From Apostichopus japonicus (lineage: Eukaryota > Echinodermata > Holothuroidea > Aspidochirotida > Stichopodidae), in contig NC_092581.1 in assembly GCF_037975245.1 (NCBI RefSeq), positions 1,936,501-2,000,500 on the forward strand: a stretch of DNA of 64,000 nucleotides, in the 5' to 3' direction. The position numbers and the translations under genes are program-made. The notes under the pieces were generated by a model that searched no databases, was not told the origin of the DNA, and saw only the letters and a program-made list of their open reading frames with translations. Of this stretch, positions 12,300 through 32,425 are shown in pieces; within the stretch, counting starts at the first letter, position 1, and the number at the start of each line of letters is the position of its first letter.

Positions 12300-13346
12300 A
12301 TAATTAAGTTAAAAGAATCTGTTTGTTTGTTTTGTTTTTTGTATCTTTGTTTATTTGAGGTAAAGAGAATAAGAGCAATCGCTGTTTCAACTGTTTTTTT
12401 TTATGGGCACAATCTGCTTTATTAATAACGTCAACTTTGTTATATACAGGCTTGTAGTTAGGCCGGGACAGATGGGGCCTCACCCCCGCCCCCCCCCCCC
12501 CATCAGTTCAGACTAACTCTCACCGCCATATCTGGCACCATCATGTATGTGTTTACACAACTTCATATAGTTACAGGACATAGTGTAAAATAAATATACA
12601 AGTTAAAAAGTATCTACCAGGCGCATATGTTTTCCTGTAGCAAGCGTTAGGAGTAAGTACCGTACTGTAGAAATTATATATCAGGCCGAGCCTAACCTAG
12701 CACATGCGCAGTGCCGACACGTGACCTGCGCAGTGCCTGATTCTATACTATCAGCTCAATGACGTATGATGATATGAGGACATTGCTGTTTTTCATCAAT
12801 GTGTATGGTGCTGCGTGTATCATCACAACATCTATGGTTTTCACTGCGAAACCATAGCTTGTAGGCTATAGCTAATACTAGTTTCAGAATGTAAAATCAG
12901 ATCAAACAGAGAACTGAAACTGAATAAGGAGATGTAAAATCGGAGAGTGTTTATCATGGCTCAAAAATTTACAGGTACAGATTATCATACTTTCGAAGCG
13001 TGTCCTGTATGAATCTTGGACAAACTTATGTTATACTTGAAACCATGCAATAAGCTCTTACGTCTAACTTAAAAGAAATTAATATATGCCTACGGTAGCA
13101 AAAGAGGACCATATTTATCTTTGGACGTAAATAGTTAGAAAGTGGTTCACATGTGTATTCGCCTGTAATTTAGTGAGATATGGTATTTTCATAATTGTTT
13201 CACACCAAAAGAAGGTTAATCGAATAATAAAATAGAAACAACGGCGTTGGTTCCAGGAGTTTCAAAAGGATTAAGTCTTGGCCGGTGTTGGCATCACTTT
13301 ACCAAATGTGACAAACATGTGGATTGTTGCAGTATACCCCTAACAC

Positions 13347-13715
13347 CAAGGGCGTAGGAACCGGGGGGCTGGGGGCGCCAGCCCCCCCAGTGAAAAATGT
13401 GGAGGGGCGGAAGTATCATTCCTCCCCCCGGTTCGCAAGTCAGAAAACCCCTTTTTCATTTCCAAATGAGAAAAAAAATCTCATTTGGAGCACCAAATTG
13501 CATCTAAGGGCCAGGTGAAAATACAAAATTAAGTTTACAAAATGGAGTGGGTGTTGAAGTGTGCTATATTGCACCAAATTGTATCTGAGGCCACCTGGAA
13601 ATGCCAAAAATCCAAAGGGGGAGGGGGACACCCCCTCCCCTTAGATCCCTCTCCCAGGCTGGCCATCAGTCTTCAGCGCCCCCCCCCCACTCAAAAGTAC
13701 CTTCCTACGCCACTG
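13347..13715. mobile_element. hAT-type MITE with 8-bp target duplication
   Basis: The 369-bp element has inverted termini CAAGGGCGTAGGAA and TTCCTACGCCACTG. It is flanked on both sides by CCTAACAC (13339-13346 and 13716-13723), an exact 8-bp target duplication as expected for hAT transposons. A second copy lies inverted at 28506-28878. No coding capacity. Confidence 0.9.
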
Positions 13716-13819
13716 CCTAACACCAATGATAACACTCGAAGCTTCATCGACAAACAAACATCAACGAGTTATATACTAAGAGTAATAATTGTGTCATGAC
13801 CACGATGGACTATGCAGCC

Positions 13820-13998
13820 TGTGATTCCTAAAGTAAGATCTCGAAAGAGATACTTTGAACATACTTTGTTTAAAATAATGGAAGTAAACGACAAAGGCAA
13901 ATGAGAATATATATAATTGAAATTATAGTGAGTTTGAAAATACAGAACAGTGAAAAAATTCCCAGCCTCCACCGGGATTCGAACCCAGGCCTCCCGCT
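13820..13998 (-). repeat. internally deleted copy of the 56643-56960 SINE-like repeat
   Basis: Both ends match the larger repeat. One shared piece is GATCTCGAAAGAGATACTTT, the other is the tRNA-type B box GGTTCGAATCCCGGTGGA on the minus strand. The middle is missing, so the copy appears internally deleted or rearranged. Confidence 0.65.
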
Positions 13999-14039
13999 TT
14001 ATATATAGTACTTCTTGAAATGACTATATTGCCTTATGG

Positions 14040-14456
14040 CAGGGTTGTCCAACCTACGGCCCGCGGGCCACAGTCCGGCCCGCCGCAGGGTTGCGTCCGG
14101 CCCGCCAGAGATGCTCTACGGTGTGAAATTTTAGTGAGCAGATTTATTGATAACAATTTGAAGCTATATAATCAATCTTTCGAACCTTCTGGGTCCAAAA
14201 AAACTGCATACATGTCAGTTTGTGTGACACTCACTCAGCAGAGTGGCGGGGGGGGGGGCGGGCGGGGCGGCTGGACTTTATTCATCTGTTTCATCAGGAA
14301 GGAAAATAAATCAGTGCGCTCCGCGCGCAGTGCTCACATTTTGTTGCCTTGGGCTTCGGGAAAAAAATCGAAAAATCGAGCGTAGGGTTCATGCGGCCCC
14401 CTCCTTCATCATAATCATTCCATGTGGCCCTCCTCTGCAAAAGGTTGGACAACCTG
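14040..14456. mobile_element. hAT-type MITE with perfect 8-bp target duplication
   Basis: The 417-bp element starts CAGGGTTGTCCAACCT and ends AGGTTGGACAACCTG, which are inverted repeats. Flanks are CCTTATGG on both sides (14032-14039 and 14457-14464), an exact 8-bp duplication. The sub-terminal CGGCCCGCGGGCC motif is typical of many hAT non-autonomous elements. No transposase is present. Confidence 0.93.
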
Positions 14457-14983
14457 CCTTATGGGAACATGAATGTGTCCGAATCGTCATGATCACATGA
14501 TGAAAACTACTCATAGGTCTACCAATTTTGTCTGAGCGATGAGCTCAATTACCTGTCAAGATAACTTTCCTTATGTGGTATCTGTCCTGCATTTACCACA
14601 CAGAAAGGCTCTCTGCGTTTGGCTCAAGTTAAAGTTCTTTCATAAAAGTCACAACTAAATACTATAATAGTTGCTCCGGAATTATTGTCGGGTTCTCTGC
14701 GTTTCTTCTATCAAAGCAAAAAAAGGGTGAAAAAGTGTTCCCAATTCAAGTTCAGCCAATTAAAGACAAGTAATATATTTCTTACCTCGACGATGAATGC
14801 ACCAGTTAAAATCTAATTTCTTTGTCTTACTAGTAACCCCTCCCCTCCCCCCACATCCCCCTACACGGGAGACGGCTTCATCGACACCCTCAGGAACACC
14901 CCCTTTTTTTAAATCGTGGATCCGCCCTTCGGGCATTGGTTACCATGGTTATGCTCATGTATAAAACACAGGGTTTCTTATTC

Positions 14984-24236
<9,253 letters not shown>

Positions 24237-25704
24237 AATGATTGTATGTCGTATTGAACTATCAACAAAATTAATGAATAAATAAAAACAAATAACGAAA
24301 CAGACAAATAAACAAGCGAACGAATCAATGAATGAATCCATAAATAAATAAATGATTCCATAAATAAATGAACGAATGTACGATTATATATTAATAAATC
24401 AATGAAAACAAGCAATTTTACCAGTTAATTTTTTATTTTTTGTAAAAAAAAAACTATTAATTGATTGCAAAATTGACCAAACGAAAACACCCCTCTAAAC
24501 TCTCATTTTTTTGGGACCAAAATACCAGGTTTTATTGACGACCAAAGTAATTAATGATTTCCCTTTAGAATTTCAATATTTCGTCCAGAGAGTTTTTCAT
24601 ACTAGATTTATTTAAAATCACCTGTAAGATTCCAATAAGAAATGTCTTCTTTTCTCTCCGAGGGGAGGGGTCGGGGTTGAGTGGAGTGAAATGGAAGATA
24701 ATAAAAAATCAGTTCTATAAACGTTCACACGTGACCACCGTCAACTGTTAACCCCTTTGGTATTACAGCCTCTCCCGGACCATTTTAAAGAATTTACCAG
24801 TGGGGTGGGGAAAGGGGGCATTCCAAAAAAAAGTAAGTTGAACCTTGTGTAAGTATAGTATACGATATATAGAAGGTCCATGGGGTTGTGTAACATTCCC
24901 TCCCTCCTTGGCATGGGAAAATTGAAATTTTCTTTACCGTATAATTTGATTAAAACTAAGTTTATTTCATTCCTCTTTGTTTGTGGTTGATGTTTTCCGC
25001 CCCTCACACTTTCATTTATAGGAATACACAAGGGATTAGTCATTCAGAAGTGTTCCTTGGTAAAACGAGTGTCAAACAATCAACTGATGAAGTTAATTCT
25101 CCAAATTACTTCATAATCCGTCGAATGTTCGTCTTATTTGTTCGTCTCATGTTCTCTTTCTCTCGTGTGTATGTTTAAACATGGATATTAAACCTCTCCA
25201 AACTTCCACACATAACGTCGAGCTTTCGACATAATAGTCGAAATTTCGAGGCAGGAAATACCCCCGTAGCCCCCCCCCCCCCTCAAAAAAGATTAAATAA
25301 TTAAAACGTCAAAAACATTTCATCTTTGTGCGACTCTGGGTATAAGAGATTTCGTTTAAATGAAGAGTTGTAATTTGCAAAGTATAGTGGAACCTTTGTT
25401 GACATTTTTTCAGTTAGGAAAGGTGGTCAGTTTCCTGTAGGCCTAGTATCAAGCAATGCTATAGTCGCGTTGGCTGACATATACTGTCAGTGGTGCCCCA
25501 GTTACCCATTACGGACCAAACAAAAACCTTTCTTCCTTGTTTTTTGAGAAAATACATACTTCTTTTTCCCAGATACGGTCAACTTCTTTGTCAAAACTGA
25601 CTTTATCTATAAAGGTCAATTTTTGGATCATACTTGGGAAATCTGCGACCCAGTATCTCGCCCATAAATCTCTTTGATACTTTTGGGTAAGAACTGCCCT
25701 TTCC

Positions 25705-26110
25705 TTCCAACTTTATCGAAAGCTTTTTGACGCTTTGTTTATCATCAAATATTACTCTATAAACTCAAGACAATGGGCAAGGGTTCACCTTGCTGGTGGG
25801 TGGCTTGGAAGTTACTTGCATAACGTCGTTCTCAATATATTGTAATTGATAACAACTTTTCAAGTTCACATTGAGTTATTTAAGGTGTTCTCCAGGGGTC
25901 CATTCATTGGTCTGCTGCTTTTACTCTGTTGGATGTAAATTTATTGATGATTTCACTAATCTATGGCTCTGGTCCTCACTCATTTGACCTCTACCGTTGA
26001 AAACTGTGCTCAAAACATTATAAAGCTACAAGTTTGAGGTTTCAAGTAACCAAGCTCTCTCTGAATAGCTTATTAAAATAAAATCCGTTATGTTTTCCAC
26101 TCGATTAAAA
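25705..26110 (+). pseudogene. degenerate LINE (non-LTR) reverse transcriptase
   Basis: Broken plus-strand frames spell the ordered motifs of a jockey/CR1-type reverse transcriptase. The order is LSKAF-like near 25713, WLGSYLHN near 25800, GVLQGSI at 25884-25904 and F-I-D-D (the catalytic YxDD block) near 25941-25952. A KSVMFSTR thumb-like stretch follows near 26080. Stops and frameshifts between motifs show it is dead. It continues weakly to about 26450. Confidence 0.7.
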
Positions 26111-26484
26111 AAAACAAAAAAAACTTTCTTCTTAAAGTAAGATCATCATTAATTGCTTTATCATATTCTGCTAACTTTTGTAAGTGTTCTTATTCATCTA
26201 AAACCTCCCGTGGCAACTCATATGTTGAGAATTTCACCAGCAAAAGCTCAAAAGGCATTAGTATTCCTGATCGACAATATCAGGCATAGACTGCCTTTAG
26301 CCTTCATGTATATGCGTCTCGACATTGCCCCATATGATCCCGACAGCATCCTGATCCAAATGTCATCACTTGAGAAGAAAAGAGGTTCATGGCTCAAGGT
26401 TGCAGCCAGTAAAACTATGATGCTTCATGCCAGGATCATGGAAGTAGGGTAATACTGCTATATATATGATGTCAACAGCATACT

Positions 26485-26488
<4 letters not shown>

Positions 26489-26530
<42 letters not shown>
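26489..26530. repeat. (TA)n microsatellite
   Basis: About 40 bases of TA repeats lie just after the LINE remnant. Confidence 0.95.
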
Positions 26531-26534
<4 letters not shown>

Positions 26535-27627
26535 CATTGAATTACACACTAAATCGTCTGAGTAACGTGGGCTGTTAAGCCCTTGTAGAAGTTCTCACTA
26601 CCAAAACCTTCGAACCCATCACGGAATAACTGACAAGTTGGCCTTTCATGGCAAAATCAAATTTCTGTATCATGACCATGAAGATTTTTCGCTATGAGAG
26701 CCCGAATTTTTCGTCACTTGCAAACAAACCTCTTCACTCAGGCGGCCTAACGTGATCTAAAAATGCCTCAATTGACCCAATGTTTCCACCACATATACTT
26801 CCATTTGTGTATTCTGACATAACGCAAAGACTGTTCTATTTTCTTCTCCGGCTGAATTTGAAATATCCCCCCCCCCCGCCCCCAATAGAAAATTGTTCCC
26901 CAACTGACGATGGAGCTGGGTGAGGGGGGTTATGGCCTCCCTCCCCTTCCTCTGCGCACTCCACTCAACCCTATAGCCTTATCCCACTTACATATATCAA
27001 CTGTAGCATGTAAGAAGCAATTATCGCCATTAACCAGTTGCGAATAAACACGTTTTGTTTTAATTTGAAATTAATGAACGAAAAGAACCGACAGACTATT
27101 GTTAAATTTAGTTCAAAGTTCTTTTAAGTGAGACCTCCCCCCCCCCCCCAAAAAAAATGCAATGACGTATTTTAATTCTCAACTTACCTTTTTTTCTAGT
27201 CTTTTCTTTTTCTTCTGCGGTTACTTCACTTACGTCGCGTTACGTCATAAGGCGCACACGTAAATGTTCAACGTCTTCAATAGGTTGACGAAAGTATGAA
27301 CAACGTATAATGATAAATTAAATATCTTAACACATTCCTCAACGAAATCCCAGAAGATTCACAGTTATCCATATACACATGGTCTATTGTGAAGGAAACG
27401 TCTCAGAACGAAGACGAAGAGAACATGTGTACGACGCTGTGATTGGTTGGTTTATACCCCCCGTCAAGTTAATCAACCCAATCACAGTCCTTACGAGCTC
27501 CCTCCCCCCCCCCCCCGAAGAATCGTTTACAGGGTCACAGTCCCAACCTTGTCACAAGTTTGTATATTTCTAATGTGTGTGACAAATTTCATTTTGTGGT
27601 TTTACAGTACTGAATAGTATAACAAGG

Positions 27628-27653
27628 GAGCTGCTAGCTGCAGCTCCCTGGTA
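27628..27653. repeat. perfect 10-bp-arm hairpin
   Basis: AGGGAGCTGC and GCAGCTCCCT flank a five-base spacer (TAGCT), giving a stable stem-loop. Part of it (CAGGGAGCTGCTA) recurs near 41103. It could be an element end, but no partner terminus was found. Confidence 0.7.
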
Positions 27654-28505
27654 TTACACCATTTTATAGATGCAATTTATAGATCGAGGAGCGCCCTCAA
27701 CATTTTGAAAGCACTCACCGATGTCAAACCAGGGAGTTGATGCTATACTTTATATGTAACTTAGATCTTGCTAAATATGAAGAGAGGGGCAACGAAGTTA
27801 AGAAATGTGGGAATCTATGGGATCCAGGTTATCGGGCAGGACACATCGACACACCGGTTCTGAGCCAGTTTTACCGGTTAAGTCAGTCAGTCCGCCCACC
27901 CCCCCCCCATGTAATGACTACTATATAGACTTACCCATCATACTGAAGTTAAAAGAACGGATTTATCTGTTCGAAACGTTTGAAAAAGATATTTATATTA
28001 TTTTGCGTAAAAACTCCCACAAACCAACGACATTTTTTAAGATGGGGAGGGGGAGGTGGGGAGACGCCACCCCTCCCCTTCCCCTGGACGATCTTTCTTT
28101 CGGGCGTCCAAATTATCATTTCCATTTGATAGGGATATTCATGGTGTCCGTAGCTGATAAATATATATATAAAAATAAAAAAGATAAATATATATATATA
28201 TATATTTGGAACCCTATTTTAATTACGGAAGACGAATTAACAACGTAATGGGCTGATCTGTATTCAATATGTCCATCTTTTCCCATAGTTTAAGGTATTG
28301 GTCCGAAATTGAATATTCATAAGCAGGTAGGGTAGAAGATTTAATGAAAGAGAAAAAAACTGTTTCCAGATATCCATCTCTGGAGTTTACGTAGAACTTA
28401 GAAGCAATAAATAATATTTCAAAAAATCGGACTTTTTAAACAAATTTATTGAATTTGTATTTCATAGCACTATTACAACAAACAAGCAAAAGATATATTT
28501 AAAAA

Positions 28506-28878
28506 CAGTGGCGTAGGAAGGTACTTTTGAGTGGGGGGGGGGGCTGAAGACTGATGGCCGGCCTCGGAGAGGGGTCTAAAGGGAGGGGGTGTCCCCCTCC
28601 CCTTGGGATTTTTTTTGCATTTCCAGGTGGCCTCAGATGCAATTTGGTGCAATATAGCACACTTCAACACCCACTCCATTTTGTAAATAATTTTGCATTT
28701 TCACCTGGCCTTATATGCAATTTGGTGCTCCAAATGAGATTTCTTTCTCATTTGGAAATGAAAAAGGGGTTTTCTGACTTGCGAAGCCGGGGGGCGGAAT
28801 GATACTTCCGCCCCACCATATTTTTCACTGGGGGGGCTGGCGCCCCCAGCCCCCCCCCCCCCCGTTCCTACGCCCTTG
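28506..28878. mobile_element. hAT-type MITE, inverted copy of the 13347-13715 family
   Basis: The termini are CAGTGGCGTAGGAAGG and TTCCTACGCCCTTG, and the body matches the 13347-13715 element in reverse. The flanks TTTAAAAA and TCTAAAAC agree at 6 of 8 positions, which fits a decayed 8-bp target duplication. Confidence 0.85.
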
Positions 28879-31229
28879 TCTAAAACTGAATAGCTTTAAT
28901 GAACTTAATATCTGGTATGTGAATCCACTTCATAAATATCATAAGCATCCTCTCTTATGAAACGTACGTGTCAATGAATCACTAAGCCTCTTGGCATTCT
29001 TGTTTTGAAGATGATCTTGTTATTTCTGCAAACTAGATGATAAAGTGAGCCCTCGCTTGTTTTATCAACGAGAAACTAAACATCGAGTTTGATAAAAATG
29101 CAAGCGCGCCCCCGTTTTTACATTTCAAGACGCCTCCAATATATTCGAAGTCCAGGAGTAAAACGCAAAACAGGAGTAAAAGTGAAAAGAGAAGATGCGT
29201 TGCGCCCCCAACACACTGTAAGTGAAATGGTCACACTACGTATGGTAGGCTATGTGGCAGCCACAGTGTTTTAACATTAGCCTATACACCATACACGTAT
29301 ACCGTTCTCTTCTTCGGATATTAACAAATATCCCCTGTACATGTTCTGTTGGTTAAAAACCACGTGATTTTCGTAAAACTTAAAGCATACGGCGTGCAAA
29401 TTTATAACGTCATATGGTGGTAAGTTCTACCCCCCCCCCCCCTTGCGGAAGAGGGCCATGTCGACCAAGCCATGGACGCGCAAACAAGTTTAACGCATTG
29501 GAAAAGTGTATGAACTTTATGATAAAGCAATATCGTAAATTGTTAGTTACATGCACTTTATACACTCCTTTACATGATTTGGAAGTTGCATAACGATTAA
29601 CAAAGAAAATAGTAAAAAGCAAACGTCATCTAAAACACGCAACAATCATATAATTTTTTTGAAACGGAGTCATCCAAATTTTAGTATAATCGAATGTTGG
29701 AGGATTAGGAAAGTCATGAGGAATATTTCTTCAGATAAATTTTAATTTTATCTGTTAATTCTTGATTTCCGAGTTAATGATAACAACAGCTGCCGCCTCG
29801 ATCTTTACATACAGAGGCTGTTCCCACATACTGCCCAGATACACCTGTTGTCAGTATACCTGGACTAGATCAAATTTTCAAAAATGAGTCGAGAGTTAAT
29901 CTAAGTGTACCACTTCTTCAGCCTTTGAAACAACAAATTAAATTAATTGCTTTGGGTATTTATGAATGACGATACTTAACTTTCTCCACTCAAATCATGC
30001 ACTTTCTCATATACCTGACCACGTGCAAACATTGGTGACTGTTAGGAATGAGCTCTGATCAGTCGAGCTTCTATACTGATCGACTTTACAGCTGACTCCC
30101 ATGCACTTCCTTACGTCCTTACGTCATCTCTGCAGGTTAGTTAGATGTGAAAGTGCATGGTTTGTGTAGAGACAGGTACGATATGAGGGGAAGGAGTGAA
30201 ATAAATTACACTTTTTCGAGTGCAGACCACCGATATTAACGTAGCGCTTCAGTTGACAAACAAATCATGTTTGGTAAGTTTTGGGGTATGTACACAACGA
30301 AAGAATTGCCATTATCCCTTTGTTAGCCCTCTGCTGACGTTTCACGTTAAACCATAGCCTTCATTCTGCGTTCTGTATGCGCGCCTAAAGGTTCACCATG
30401 GGATGATCCTCTGAAAATTTATCAAACACCTTTAATGAATAAAGTTGCATCATTTCCATGTCATTTTACAACAGCAACAGCTATGTGTACATTGCTCACA
30501 TATCAATTTCACTCACGTGAAGGTTGGCAGAGATATTTAGAAGATGAAGATATATTTCAAGAGTATACCGTCCTTGCATAACTTGCCGAGTAAATTGATA
30601 CATGTAATAATGTTTGAAACAAATATCATAATGAATACCCTGGCATGTTTGGCCTTGCATATACGCCACTGATTCCTATACTATCAAGTTACTAGAACAC
30701 CTACTAGAAAAAGCCACTCAAGTGAAAGAAAGCTCTCCTCGGCTGTATCTTTGTCCGACCATGGTCCGACTACCCAACAGGCTGCTTGGCAATACAAGGT
30801 TCTCTGGTAATGTATTAACGGATCCGAGTTACCATGCTTTCGCTTAACAGAATGATCTTTAACTTTACGTTACCAACTTGGAGCGACATTTCACTTAAAT
30901 TTTAACAATTCGAATAATTTCATTCAATCAATGGAATACTCTGATATGCCTCCTGTTTATATAACAATACAGATGTTCATATCGCATATAGCAACTTCAT
31001 TGACACTGTTCAGTTTCATGTATAATTGACACTTCCTTTAATGGCTAGAATGTCTAGTGGACAAACAAAACGGACAAGCCATGGACAACACCTGAAATAA
31101 TGAATTATAAGAATACTCTCTATTCTAAATACGTGAGCAAGCCTAATGCCTTATTTAGGGCTACACTATAGCTTCTTACCCTCTTATGATACAGCGCAGT
31201 CAGCCTAGAACAAAAATATACTTTTTAAG

Positions 31230-31421
31230 AAAAAGTCGCCCAGGTAAGAACCTGGGCACGAAAACCAAACTACTAAACTACCGAACGACTGATCCGCCCT
31301 CAACCCCAGTCCCATTGCATCGAGACTGTGACTGTGTGATCATCGTTGTGTGTGCATCACCATTCCCCTCTAAAGGGAACAAATACTACACATGATCTTA
31401 GCCAAAAGGTCGAGAAGCAAA
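31230..31421 (-). ncRNA. U2-snRNA-like sequence, chimeric or pseudogene
   Basis: Reading the minus strand from 31421, about 41 of the first 47 bases match the 5' end of U2 snRNA. The match includes GCTTCTCG, CCTTTTGGCTAAGATCA and the branch-site-binding GTAGTA. Similarity stops after about nucleotide 46; no U2 Sm site or stem-loops III/IV are visible. Further on are a small hairpin (TTCCC...GGGGAA) and a strong 20-base hairpin at 31238-31257. A T5 run follows (31234-31230), making a 192-nt unit, close to U2 length. One base change in stem I (GGCC to GACC) weakens a conserved pair. A U2 pseudogene or retro-chimera is most likely; a divergent transcribed RNA is possible. Confidence 0.55.
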
Positions 31422-31849
31422 TATATTCTTACCTCAAAACAAGGCTCTGCCAGACAGGCAGGGTGTGTTATCAACAAATTAGTTTAATAAGTAAGACCCA
31501 TTTCTGCAGTCACCTGTATCTGTAACTTCCATATCTTACAATGGCGCTACACATACATATAATACGAGTATAGTAGAATGCAGTTTCAATAATTACTTTT
31601 CCTCCCTAAGTATACACTTAGCCAGTGTTTGGCTTCTTCTCGTAACTGCTTAGTCCATGGTTTTAGAACCCCTGGATTGCATACTATTTTCTTTCACCTG
31701 TTTTCTGAAAGTGAAATCTTTAAGTATGGGTAATTATCGTAAATCTATAGTAAAAGTCTCAGGCGTGGATTGAATTCCTGCCAAGTCCACAAGTCATGTG
31801 CTTCTGTTCCAGCAATCGTCCGTATCGGCAACAATGTGTTTCTTAGTGG

Positions 31850-31955
31850 TTATTACCCCAATGCTCTGAAAATCGTTGAAGATACCCCTCTGTTTAAAAA
31901 ATGGTGACTCAGCTTTCCATGAAAACTGTAGGCCAATAAGCTTATTATCTTGCTA
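31850..31955 (+). pseudogene. LINE reverse transcriptase fragment (N-terminal part)
   Basis: The frame at 31860-31901 reads NALKIVEDTPLFKK. After a one-base shift it reads NGDSAFHENCRPISLLS. This matches the conserved KIAxVxPLFKKGD...NYRPISLL block of non-LTR reverse transcriptases. A stop and the frameshift show it is dead. It may belong to the same family as the 25705-26110 remnant. Confidence 0.7.
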
Positions 31956-32425
31956 TTAATGAAACTCTGAGGGCATTACTGAAATTAGGTTCAGACATTT
32001 TCTTAAAAAAAAAAAATTGTTTGACTTTCAATTACTTTTAGAGAGTGTCACTACTTAACCACACATTGCTGGCGCCCGTTTTGGATACGGGTCTAAGGGG
32101 AGGGGTAGGCTCCTTCCTCCTGAGAAGTTTTTGTACCCTAACTGAAAATGTCTGTGCCGGGGAACTTACCCAACTACAGTTTCTGGCTAAGCGACTGGTG
32201 CACAGCGCGCAACCATTTAGATATTATTGGTTTTAATGCTAGTATTGATAAATGCATTTGCTTAACATGCATTACTATCAGGGATTTGAGCCTGGAGCAC
32301 GTTGTGACACTGGGATATCAAGCATAAATATCTTTCTAACGTTCAAGAAATAAATGAGAAAAAAGAAAGCAAAACAATAACGAGACGCATTCTCACCCTA
32401 AGTTATGTCTAAAATATTACTGAAG

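Larger units (their letters stand above)
12320..14983. other. intergenic region, kinase gene to SLC22 gene A
   Basis: This is the tail-to-tail spacer between the plus-strand kinase and minus-strand SLC22 gene A. It holds two short TIR elements (13347-13715 and 14040-14456) and a SINE fragment (13820-13998). Near 12690-12770 there is a patch with TGCGCAGTGCC words and TGACGTATGATGA. These resemble NRF1-like and CRE-like sites, but no gene start could be tied to them. No coding exon was recognised. Confidence 0.55.
24237..32425. other. intergenic region between SLC22 genes B and A
   Basis: About 8.2 kb lie between the start of gene A and the stop of gene B. Recognised contents: a decayed LINE reverse transcriptase (25705-26110), a TA tract (26489-26530), a short perfect hairpin (27628-27653), a MITE (28506-28878), a U2-like RNA sequence (31230-31421) and a second LINE fragment (31850-31955). 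The 26820-26990 stretch resembles 15930-16085, with shared ACTGACGATGG and GCGCAC words, and is probably a dispersed repeat. The promoter of gene A must lie in its right-hand part, but no clear TATA box stands out. Confidence 0.6.
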
